Notes under the pieces: generated by a model
Told to the model about the DNA's origin: nothing
Seen by the model: the letters and a program-made list of their open reading frames with translations, nothing else
The model's database searches: none
In this document: piece after piece, positions 37,872 through 46,129 of the stretch
Position numbering within the stretch: the stretch's first letter is position 1
How the letters are laid out: each line of letters opens with the position of its first letter
Translations under genes and position numbers: made by a program
Source of the DNA: Calditrichota bacterium
GTDB lineage: Bacteria > Electryoneota > B3-LCP
NCBI GenBank assembly: GCA_020051775.1
Contig: JAGVQJ010000158.1
Coordinates: 1 to 46,129 of the forward strand
Direction of reading: 5' to 3'
DNA: 46,129 nt

Positions 37872-40145
37872 ATGATCCGCAAGCAAGACGCGTTAGATTA
37901 TCATGAGCTGCCCACACCAGGTAAAGTGGAGGTCGTCCCCACCAAACCTTGCCTGACCCAGCGGGATCTTTCGCTGGCTTATACTCCGGGCGTGGCCCAG
38001 CCCTGTTTGGAGATTGAGAAGAATCCCGAAGATGCCTACCGATATACTTCCAAAGGCAATTTGGTGGCGGTGGTTTCCAACGGCACAGCCGTTCTGGGAT
38101 TGGGCGATATCGGTGCGCTGGCAGGTAAACCGGTGATGGAGGGCAAAGGCGTTCTTTTCAAGAAATTTGCCAATGTGGACGTCTTCGACATCGAGTTAAA
38201 TACGCACAACCCGGATGAGATTATCAAAACTTGCCAACTTCTGGAACCTACTTTCGGCGGTATCAATCTGGAAGACATCTCCGCACCGGCCTGCTTTTAC
38301 ATCGAAGAGACGCTTAAAGCGACCATGAAGATTCCCGTATTCCATGACGATCAGCACGGCACCGCGATCATCTCCGGCGCGGCTCTGCTGAACGCCCTGG
38401 AATTGGTGGGCAAGGACATCTCCAAAGTGCGCGTGGTTTTCAATGGCGCCGGCGCTGCGGGCATCGCCTGTGCGAACTTTTATGTGCAACTCGGCGTGAA
38501 GTTGGAAAACGTGATGCTCTGCGACACCAAGGGTGTGATTTACCACGGCCGTGAAGATCTCGATCCGAAACATCCCAAGTATAATAAATACAAAGCCCAT
38601 TTCGCTGGAAAGACCAACGCCCGGACGCTGGCAGAAGCGATGAAAGACGCCGACGTCTTTGCCGGAGTGTCCGTAAAAGACTGCGTGACGCAAGAAATGG
38701 TCAAATCCATGGCCAAGAACCCGATCATCTTCGCTATGGCCAATCCCGATCCGGAAATCACTTACCCTGAAGCCAAAGCGGCTCGCGATGACCTTATCAT
38801 GGCTACTGGCCGATCCGATTACCCCAACCAGGTCAACAATGTGTTGGGATTCCCCTTCATCTTCCGCGGCGCTCTGGACGTTCGTGCTACCGCCATCAAT
38901 GAACCGATGAAAGTAGCCGCTGCGCACGCTCTGGCTAAACTGGCCAAAGAGGACGTTCCCGACAGCGTCTGCCGCGCGTACGGTGTGGATAAGTTCACTT
39001 TTGGTCGGGAATACATCATCCCCAAGCCGTTCGACCCTCGAGTGTTGTTGTGGGAAGCTCCGGCGGTGGCCAAAGCGGCCATGGAAACCGGCGTAGCTCA
39101 GAAACCGATCGAAGATTTTGACCGCTACCGGGAATCGCTGGAGCGCCACTTCGGCCCGGCGCAAACCATCGTGCGCAAGCTCATCAACAAGGCCAAAGCC
39201 GCCCCCAAGCGCATCGTCTTCCCGGAAGGCAACGATGACCGCATCCTGCGCGCGGCGCAGATCATTCTCGATGAAAAAATCGGAGTACCCCTATTATTAG
39301 GCATTAAGACCGATGTCGAGGCTCGCATCAAGGATTTGGGGTTGGATTTGAAAGGCGCCGAAATCGTGGACAATTTTCATCATCCCAAAATCAAAGAATA
39401 CACGGATGAGTTTATCCGCTTGCGGCAGCGGCATGGCATCACTCCGGCCAATGCCTGGCGATTCTTAAGCCAGCGCAATTACTTCGGCAGCATGATGCTG
39501 CACATGGGCGACGCCGATTGTCTCGTAGCCGGTGTGACTCGCAGTTATCCGGAAACCATTCGCCCCGCTTTGCAGATCATTAAAATGCGCCCCGATAAAC
39601 GGCTTTGCTGCGGTCTGTACATGATGGTCTTCCCCAACGAAGTGATCTTCTTTGCCGATACGACCGTTAATGTGGATCATGACCAACCGGAAGATCTGGC
39701 CGAAATCGCCATCAGCACGGCCGACGTCGCCAAAGAGATGGGCATCGAACCGCGCATCGCCATGCTCTCCTTCTCCAATTTCGGCAGTGTGCAGCATAGA
39801 AATGCCGCCAAGGTTCGCAAAGCGGTGGAAATCGTGCGGAAGTTGCGTCCCGATTTGACCGTAGACGGAGAAATCCAAGCTGATGCGGCGGTCAATCGCG
39901 AGATTATCAACGAGAGCTTCCCTTTTACTGATCTAAAAGGGCCCGCTAACGTGCTCATTTTCCCCACCATGGAAGCCGGCAATATCGCTTATAAGCTGGT
40001 CTCACAATTGGGTGGCGCTACGGCTATTGGCCCCATCCTGGTGGGCATGGCCAAGTCGGTGCACGTCTTGCAGCACGGCTGTTCGGTGGATAATATCGTC
40101 AACATCGCCGCCATCGCCGTGGTGGACGCGCAAAACGCAGTGTAA
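37872..40145 (+). CDS. maeB: NADP-dependent malic enzyme with fused phosphotransacetylase-like domain
   Basis: [47 protein letters not shown], then PTA-like [21 protein letters not shown]...[37 protein letters not shown]. Confidence 0.95.
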   Translation: MIRKQDALDYHELPTPGKVEVVPTKPCLTQRDLSLAYTPGVAQPCLEIEKNPEDAYRYTSKGNLVAVVSNGTAVLGLGDIGALAGKPVMEGKGVLFKKFANVDVFDIELNTHNPDEIIKTCQLLEPTFGGINLEDISAPACFYIEETLKATMKIPVFHDDQHGTAIISGAALLNALELVGKDISKVRVVFNGAGAAGIACANFYVQLGVKLENVMLCDTKGVIYHGREDLDPKHPKYNKYKAHFAGKTNARTLAEAMKDADVFAGVSVKDCVTQEMVKSMAKNPIIFAMANPDPEITYPEAKAARDDLIMATGRSDYPNQVNNVLGFPFIFRGALDVRATAINEPMKVAAAHALAKLAKEDVPDSVCRAYGVDKFTFGREYIIPKPFDPRVLLWEAPAVAKAAMETGVAQKPIEDFDRYRESLERHFGPAQTIVRKLINKAKAAPKRIVFPEGNDDRILRAAQIILDEKIGVPLLLGIKTDVEARIKDLGLDLKGAEIVDNFHHPKIKEYTDEFIRLRQRHGITPANAWRFLSQRNYFGSMMLHMGDADCLVAGVTRSYPETIRPALQIIKMRPDKRLCCGLYMMVFPNEVIFFADTTVNVDHDQPEDLAEIAISTADVAKEMGIEPRIAMLSFSNFGSVQHRNAAKVRKAVEIVRKLRPDLTVDGEIQADAAVNREIINESFPFTDLKGPANVLIFPTMEAGNIAYKLVSQLGGATAIGPILVGMAKSVHVLQHGCSVDNIVNIAAIAVVDAQNAV

Positions 40146-40213
40146 TCTTGAGCAGTTTCGACAACGATGGGGGCGGGCGCATGTCCGCCCCGGTCATTAC
40201 CCTTAGCCTCTAT

Positions 40214-40239
40214 AACGGACTTGGGGTTGTCCGTTTTTT
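40214..40239 (+). terminator. Rho-independent terminator after maeB
   Basis: AACGGAC-TTGGGGTT-GTCCGTTTTTT. Confidence 0.75.
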
Positions 40240-40669
40240 ATAATTATAAAAAAAATCACTTGACATTATCCTTATTATTTCATACATTAAAGCACTTTAT
40301 ATTTATTCACTTCGCGCTGGCGGCACTTTTTTAAGTTCCGGTGGCAGTTATGATATCGGATATTAATAGGTTAAATGGCGCCATCACTCCCATTATCGCC
40401 TCGGTAAATATTTACGCACTACCTGCCTTGATTCCTGCAGCCCCAGGTCCTTACCAGGAAATCCTTATATCAAAATAGCAGTTCGATCCCCTCTTCCGGG
40501 GGTTTTTTATTTCCTACACCCAAGACGGATTATTCTAAAAGAATAGAAGAAACCTGCCCTTTCGTTATTGTAGGAGGCGCTATGAACGACACGGTGAAAC
40601 CTTTTATGTGGAAAACCTCGTTCCCTCTTGCTGCTACATGGAAAATTTGAACACTCAAAGGAGGTCACT

Positions 40670-43600
40670 ATGTTCAGGAAAATCTCAGTTGTATTGATCT
40701 ACCTGGCGCTGGCGACGGCGCACGTTTCGGCTCAGACCATCATACCCCCGGGAAATGTATCCGGTACCTGGACGGCAACAGGTTCGCCTTATTTAATCAT
40801 GGGTGAGATCACCGTGCCGACCGGTCAAACCTTAACCATCCAACCCGAGGTGGAGGTTATATTTCAAGGGCATTACAAGTTCATTATCAACGGCTACCTG
40901 GAAGCCATCGGTACGGAAACGGATTCCATCCTCTTCACTGCGGCGGATACCGCCATAGGTTGGCACAGCCTCCGCTTCGTTAATGCGCCTGACAGCAGCC
41001 ATCTCGCCTATTGCATCGTGCAGTATGGAAAGGCCACAGGAGCCACCATAGACGATATGATCGGAGGCGGTATAGCCTGCTTTACTTCCAATCCGGTCAT
41101 CAGCCACTGTCTCATCCGCTGGAATTATGCCTATATGTTCGGGGGCGGAACGGTTTCCGTGTACGGCGGGAATCCCATTTTCAACTACTGTACCATCAGT
41201 GAAAATACGGCTTATCAGAATGCTGGAGTTGGTGGAGGATGGATTACCGCCCCGCATTACAATTATTGCACCATTAGCGGAAACACGGCCACTTACGTTG
41301 GCGGTGGTGTTGGCGGCGGATATGGAGCAGATCCGACCTTCGATCATTGCACCATCAGCGGAAATTCGGCTGGGTCCAGTGCTGGTGTATGCTATGGAGC
41401 GGGAGCCAATCCAATTCTCACTTACTGCACGGTCAGCGGCAATTCTGCCACGGATTATCGCGGCGGAATTGGATTGGGAACGGATTGCGGCGGTTTGATG
41501 GACCATTGTATCATAAGTGGAAATACTGCGACCTGGCATGGCGGCATTGGTGTTGGCCTTGTCTGCACAACGGATATCACGAACTGCACCATTTGCGGGA
41601 ATACCGCCGACAGCTCAGGCGGCGGAATAGCTCTCGTGGATAATTATAGCGGTACCATTGATAGTTGCCTCATTACCGGTAATTCCGCCGGATGGAATGG
41701 CGGAGGTATTTTCTGTATTGGCGCCACTGACAGCGCCACCATCAGCCATTGCGCCATCAGCGATAATACGGCAGGGAATTACGGCGGCGGAATCGCTTGT
41801 GTGGATAGCGCCAATCCGACCATCGAATACTGCACCTTAAGCAGCAACGAAGCCGATTCCTGCGGCGGCGGAATTGCTTGCAGGAATTCTGACCCCTTCG
41901 TTGACCACTGCACGATCACCGGCAATGATGCTGCAGTATATGGCGGTGGAACGGTCAGCAGTTATGGTTCCGCTCCCACCTACAGCTACTGCGACATATC
42001 CGCCAACACAGCTCTTATTCATGGCGGTTGCGGCGGCGGTTGGGAGAATGCTTCCCCTACCTACCTCCACTGTACCATCAGTAATAATTCGGCTATATAT
42101 GCCGGTGGTGGTATGGGTCATGGCGAGAACGCCAGCCCGACCATCAGCTACTGTACTATAAGCGGAAACGCAGCCGGCATGGCTGGTACCGGTGGTGTCG
42201 GCTTTTACTATGGTTGCCATGGTTCCATGGACAACTGCACTATCACCGGGAATTCAGCTCCAGGCGCTCTCGGGGGAGGAATTTCCATCGCTTATGTAGC
42301 TGACCCGATTATAAGCAACTGCACCATCACTGGCAATACTTCTACTGGTGGAATCGGAGGTGGAATTATTGTCGCGTACGTTGCTAATCCGACCATCAGC
42401 AACTGTACTATCTCCGGGAATTCCGCTACCAATGGCGGCGGTATCGCCGCTGATAGCGCTAATCCCACCATCGAAAATTGCACCATCAACGACAATGAAG
42501 CGGATTCCTCCAGTGGCGGTATTTGGCTCATATACAGCGATGCCGTCATTGACAGTTGCACCGTCAGTGGAAATACCGCCGATTTTAGTTACGGTGGAAT
42601 CGGCTTCAAGCATTCCAGCCCGGTGATAACGAACTGCTTGATTGAAAATAATTCCGCCTTAGGTTCAGGGATTGGCTATGGAGGCGGGGGACTCGGTTAT
42701 GCATACAGTAGCAACTCAGTCATAAACAACTGTAATTTCATCGGCAATATGACTTACGGGGTTGGCGGTGGTCTGGTGGTATCTCAGGTGGGTACCAGCG
42801 GAACCATAAGTCATTGCACCTTCACCAACGACTCGGCGGCATGGGGCGGGGCTATCCTCGTAGGTATGGGAAGCATGCCGACCATCGAACGCTGCACCAT
42901 TCAGGGAAACGCCGCCGGCGCCTACGGTGGCGGACTGCATTACGCTTACGGTGGCGGCGGCATCACCAGGCATTGTACCATCAGTGGCAATCACTCGAGT
43001 ACTGGCGGCAGTGGCATTGACGTATATGGTTGTTTTCCGACCATTAAAAACACCATAGTAGAAGGAAACACCGGAGGAATTGCTGGTGTTTATTCCACCA
43101 ATGCCATCACCATTAACTACGGTGATTTCTGGAACAATCAAAACGCAAATTTCGCTGGCAACGTGTCTCCCGGTATCGGTCAGCAAGTCAGCGTTAACAT
43201 CAACGGGGACTCGTGCGATTGTTATCATAACATCTTCCTGGATCCCCTGTTCGTCGCTCCGGGTAACTTTCATCTGCAGGATGATTCTCCCTGCATTGAT
43301 GCCGGTGATCCAGCGTTGCCCTGTGACCCGGACGGAACCATCGCGGATATCGGCCGCTACTATTTTGATCAACCGATTCCGAATTTGACGATCACTCTGA
43401 CACCCGTCAATCCTCCCATCGTCATCCCCGCTTCCGGTGGCAGTTTCACTTTCGACGCCACCATGACGAACAACGAGGCGATTTCGGAGAATTTTGATGT
43501 TTGGATTATGGTCAGACTGCCCAACCAATCGTGGTACGGCCCGGTTTTGGGACCCATAAATCTGACCTTGCCTGCAGGGGGCACGTTAACTCGCCAGCGC

Positions 43601-44062
43601 ATTCAAAATGTACCGGGCAACGCGCCGGCGGGATCTTATTGGTACGAAGCCCGCGTGGGAGATCATCCCACGGTCATCTGGGATACCAGCGGATTCGCCT
43701 TCACCAAAACGGTCGCGGACGATGGCATTCCCGTGGATGACTGGAGTTGCACAGGTCAAAGCTTCGAGCAGGAGGCAACCATTACGGCTTCCACCCCCCA
43801 GAGCTTCACTTTGAAAGGAGCCTGCCCCAATCCCTTCAATCCGTACACCAATATCAGCTTCGCGTTGCCGGAAGATTCCCGGGTTCACCTGGCGATCTTC
43901 GACGTAACCGGGCGACAAGTGGCCTCTCTGGTGGAGGGCTGGCGGGAGGCGGGAACTCACGTCGTCACCTTCGATGGATCGAACTTAGCTTCAGGTGTAT
44001 ACATTTACTGCATGAGAGCGGGCGCGTTTATCGCCAGCGAAAAGATGGTGCTGGTCAAGTAG
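40670..44062 (+). CDS. Large right-handed beta-helix repeat protein with C-terminal T9SS-type-A-like sorting domain
   Basis: AAGGAGG just before ATG 40670; signal peptide; ~30 repeats of 'NCTISGNxAxxxGGGI'; C-terminus CPNPFNPYTNISFALPEDSRVHLAIFDVTGRQVASLVEGWREAGTHVVTFDGSNLASGVYIYCMRAGAFIASEKMVLVK. Confidence 0.9.
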   Translation: MFRKISVVLIYLALATAHVSAQTIIPPGNVSGTWTATGSPYLIMGEITVPTGQTLTIQPEVEVIFQGHYKFIINGYLEAIGTETDSILFTAADTAIGWHSLRFVNAPDSSHLAYCIVQYGKATGATIDDMIGGGIACFTSNPVISHCLIRWNYAYMFGGGTVSVYGGNPIFNYCTISENTAYQNAGVGGGWITAPHYNYCTISGNTATYVGGGVGGGYGADPTFDHCTISGNSAGSSAGVCYGAGANPILTYCTVSGNSATDYRGGIGLGTDCGGLMDHCIISGNTATWHGGIGVGLVCTTDITNCTICGNTADSSGGGIALVDNYSGTIDSCLITGNSAGWNGGGIFCIGATDSATISHCAISDNTAGNYGGGIACVDSANPTIEYCTLSSNEADSCGGGIACRNSDPFVDHCTITGNDAAVYGGGTVSSYGSAPTYSYCDISANTALIHGGCGGGWENASPTYLHCTISNNSAIYAGGGMGHGENASPTISYCTISGNAAGMAGTGGVGFYYGCHGSMDNCTITGNSAPGALGGGISIAYVADPIISNCTITGNTSTGGIGGGIIVAYVANPTISNCTISGNSATNGGGIAADSANPTIENCTINDNEADSSSGGIWLIYSDAVIDSCTVSGNTADFSYGGIGFKHSSPVITNCLIENNSALGSGIGYGGGGLGYAYSSNSVINNCNFIGNMTYGVGGGLVVSQVGTSGTISHCTFTNDSAAWGGAILVGMGSMPTIERCTIQGNAAGAYGGGLHYAYGGGGITRHCTISGNHSSTGGSGIDVYGCFPTIKNTIVEGNTGGIAGVYSTNAITINYGDFWNNQNANFAGNVSPGIGQQVSVNINGDSCDCYHNIFLDPLFVAPGNFHLQDDSPCIDAGDPALPCDPDGTIADIGRYYFDQPIPNLTITLTPVNPPIVIPASGGSFTFDATMTNNEAISENFDVWIMVRLPNQSWYGPVLGPINLTLPAGGTLTRQRIQNVPGNAPAGSYWYEARVGDHPTVIWDTSGFAFTKTVADDGIPVDDWSCTGQSFEQEATITASTPQSFTLKGACPNPFNPYTNISFALPEDSRVHLAIFDVTGRQVASLVEGWREAGTHVVTFDGSNLASGVYIYCMRAGAFIASEKMVLVK

Positions 44063-44096
44063 TCTCAAGTCTCGAGTAACCAGCTGCAAGTAAACC

Positions 44097-44122
44097 GGGG
44101 GCGGGCGAAAGTCCGCCCCCGG
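44097..44122. terminator. GC-rich hairpin downstream of beta-helix gene
   Basis: GGGGGCGGGC-GAAA-GTCCGCCCCC; a related hairpin GGGGGCGGGCGCATGTCCGCCCC lies at ~40168-40190. Confidence 0.6.
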
Positions 44123-44402
44123 TGCTCTATTTCATCATAGAGCGTCCTGGACCACTCCATCACGCCAGTTTTATAGTATGATATGAATGGCGAGCCACTA
44201 TAACCTGAGATCCCCCCTTTGATTCTCCCCTTTTCAAGGGGGGAACACGAGCTCCCTCTCAGGGGGCTTGTTGTCTTTGTAGCCCGCTGCTTTAGCGGCG
44301 GGCGAGCTTGAAACTTTTCTCCCGATAAAAATATTATAAATTTATGTTGTAAGTTACGGAAACATTTACTATATTAGTTACGTATAATCTACAGACAGGA
44401 TC

Positions 44403-45389
44403 ATGGACTTCTTTGCTGAACTAAAAGAACAGGCGCTGGCCAGCCGCTTGAAGCGCCTCAGCGAACGGATGTTGGAAGAGGGTGAAGCCCTCTACCAGGA
44501 GCTCGGTTTCAACTTCCGGCCGCGCTGGTTTCCCTTGTTCTACACATTGAGCCGCCAAAGCCCGCTGGCCGTCACGGAATTGGCGGCGGAGCTGGGGATT
44601 TCTCATCCGGCAGTGAACAAAATAGCTCATGAAATGTCGAAGGCGGGATTGATCACAGAGACGAAAGACAGTCGCGATGACCGCAAGCGGATGCTCAGCC
44701 TCAGTCCCAAAGGACGTGAGACGCTGGTCCAATTGCAGCCGGTGTGGGATCACATTCGCCAGGGCGCGCAAGAGATGTTGAAGGAAGCCAAGGTAAATCT
44801 GGTGGAAGATCTGGAGAAGGTGGAGAAGGCTTTCGCCCGGCAATCGGTCGTGGCTCGCGTGCGTGAACGAATGGGTGTCCCCCAGCCTACGACGCTTTCC
44901 ATCGTGGATTACCGCCCTGCTTACAAAAAATATTTTAAGAGTCTGAACGAGGCCTGGTTGAAGGATTTCGGGTTGGAGAAACATGACGTGGCCATGCTAA
45001 ACGATCCCAACCGGAACATCCTCATGCGAGGGGGAGCGATTCTGTTCGCCTTAATTAGCAACCAGGTCGTGGGGACGTGCGCTCTGGTGCGCTATAAAAA
45101 TGACGTGTTTGAACTATGCAAAATGGCGGTAACACCAGCGGCACGCAGGAACGGTATCGGACGCGCCTTGACGCAAGCCATTTTGGCTCGCGCCCGGGAA
45201 CGGGGCGCCAAGCAGGTTTTCCTGCAAACCAGCCCCAAACTCGCAGCAGCGGTAAAGCTATATCAGCAGGCTGGATTCTTAACCTCGAAATCCTTTACGC
45301 TTCCCAGACCGGACTATAATCGCTGCAGTATCACCATGATCATTGATCTGACTGATAGAGCACCACAGGAGAATTTCTATGAATTATGA
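44403..45389 (+). CDS. MarR-type HTH / GNAT acetyltransferase fusion
   Basis: N-terminal LAVTELAAELGISHPAVNKIAHEMSKAGLITETKDSRDDRKRMLSLSPKG; C-terminal ELCKMAVTPAARRNGIGRALTQAILARARERGAKQVFLQTSPKLAAAVKLYQQAGF. Confidence 0.9.
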   Translation: MDFFAELKEQALASRLKRLSERMLEEGEALYQELGFNFRPRWFPLFYTLSRQSPLAVTELAAELGISHPAVNKIAHEMSKAGLITETKDSRDDRKRMLSLSPKGRETLVQLQPVWDHIRQGAQEMLKEAKVNLVEDLEKVEKAFARQSVVARVRERMGVPQPTTLSIVDYRPAYKKYFKSLNEAWLKDFGLEKHDVAMLNDPNRNILMRGGAILFALISNQVVGTCALVRYKNDVFELCKMAVTPAARRNGIGRALTQAILARARERGAKQVFLQTSPKLAAAVKLYQQAGFLTSKSFTLPRPDYNRCSITMIIDLTDRAPQENFYEL

Positions 45390-46129
45390 GCATCGAATCT
45401 GTAACTATCGTCGGGGTCGAGTCGTCCTCTTAATAGCGTTGATCGGTCTGATCATTGTTTGGACTCCTTCGACGGCCCTTTATGCTTTTCCGCCTTTTGC
45501 GCAACCCGGCCAACTTCCGGCCATAGACGCCGCCACGCAGCAGGCCATTATTGACAAGATCACAGCCGCTCTGAACAAAGCCTATGTCTTTGCTGACCAA
45601 GCCGCCTCGATTGATTCCCTCTTGCACGCGAACTTAACCGCCGGAGCGTATCGGGAATTAACCGATCCAGCCCTGTTCACTCGCAAATTAATGGAGGACA
45701 TGCAAACGGTTTGCACCGATAGGCATCTGGGGACGGCTGCTTTTCACCCGTCGGCGGTTAAGGCAGACAATCCGCAAGACAGCGTACGATTGGCCGAGCG
45801 GGAAGAAGAAAGCCTTCGCAAATCCAATTACGGCTTTAAAAAAGTGGAAATCCTTCCGGGTAACATTGGCTATCTGAAATTTAATCAATTTGCCGTGGTT
45901 AACAAAGCAGGTGAAACGGCTATCGGCGCCATGAATTTTTTAGGCAATGTGGATGCCCTGATTATCGATCTGCGCGAAAACGGCGGCGGAAGCCCGTGCA
46001 TGATTCGGCTTCTCAGCGGATACTTTTTCCGGGAATCCGAACATCTGGTGAGCTGGTATCATCGAGATACCGACGAAACCATCCAGTCCCATAGCCAGGA
46101 CTATGTCCCGGGGAAGCGCCTGATCGATA
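45379..46129 (+). CDS. S41 family (C-terminal processing-like) peptidase, truncated by window end
   Basis: Open frame from ATG 45379 to window edge: MNYEHRICNYRRGRVVLLIALIGLIIVWTPSTALYAFPPF...NIGYLKFNQFAVVNKAGETAIGAMNFLGNVDALIIDLRENGGGSPCMIRLLSGYFF. Not in the ORF track because it has no stop in the window. Confidence 0.85.
   Translation, partial: MNYEHRICNYRRGRVVLLIALIGLIIVWTPSTALYAFPPFAQPGQLPAIDAATQQAIIDKITAALNKAYVFADQAASIDSLLHANLTAGAYRELTDPALFTRKLMEDMQTVCTDRHLGTAAFHPSAVKADNPQDSVRLAEREEESLRKSNYGFKKVEILPGNIGYLKFNQFAVVNKAGETAIGAMNFLGNVDALIIDLRENGGGSPCMIRLLSGYFFRESEHLVSWYHRDTDETIQSHSQDYVPGKRLID

Noticed and set aside
40478-40515. Possible tRNA 3' end (GCAGTTCGATCCCCTCTTCCGGGGG)
   Set aside because: Contains a GTTCGATC T-loop-like string, but the flanking 5-bp T-stem does not pair and no D-arm, anticodon arm or acceptor partner is visible upstream; it reads better as a terminator-like CCCC...GGGG-T6.
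41200-43070. Repeated short DNA units as a CRISPR array
   Set aside because: Units are degenerate, in-frame, codon-structured and encode beta-helix repeats; no constant direct repeat with unique spacers and no cas genes.
40832-43528. Long antisense ORFs across the beta-helix gene
   Set aside because: Arise from the repetitive, biased codons of the sense gene; translated products are low-complexity with no domain signal.

Overview
This is a roughly 46 kb bacterial chromosomal window. The lineage is unnamed. Two beta-helix proteins carry T9SS-type-A-like C-termini, which suggests an FCB-like or candidate-phylum bacterium (inference). Most of it is housekeeping or accessory metabolism: TldD/PmbA, a flavoprotein plus an RlmN/Cfr-like radical SAM protein, TPM and LemA proteins, GT39, a bi-domain oxidoreductase, M29 aminopeptidase, SAM hydrolase, PepF, GlnRS, PhzF, peroxiredoxin, isochorismatase, GluRS, malic enzyme-PTA, MarR-GNAT and a partial S41 protease. 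The main findings are as follows. (1) An unannotated selenoprotein candidate lies on the minus strand at 26534-27808. It is a secreted thioredoxin-TPR protein in which an in-frame TGA falls exactly at the first cysteine of the thioredoxin active site (UxxC), followed by a perfect 6-bp hairpin with a G-first loop at SECIS-like spacing. The ORF track splits this gene. (2) Two truncated 5' remnants of phzF sit upstream of two tandem lipoprotein paralogs, which are followed by an intact phzF. (3) A DUF5131 (Gp37/Gp68, three-Cys) and TcmP pair lies in an AT-rich minus-strand island. (4) A three-gene AT-rich cassette ending in a HEPN-like protein lies just upstream of gltX. (5) An RlmN/Cfr-like radical SAM protein is translationally coupled to a thioredoxin-reductase-like flavoprotein that lacks CxxC. 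(6) A beta-helix gene is broken by a precise 1-nt deletion. (7) Several structured intergenic repeats are present. All calls come from reading the sequence; no database search was run.
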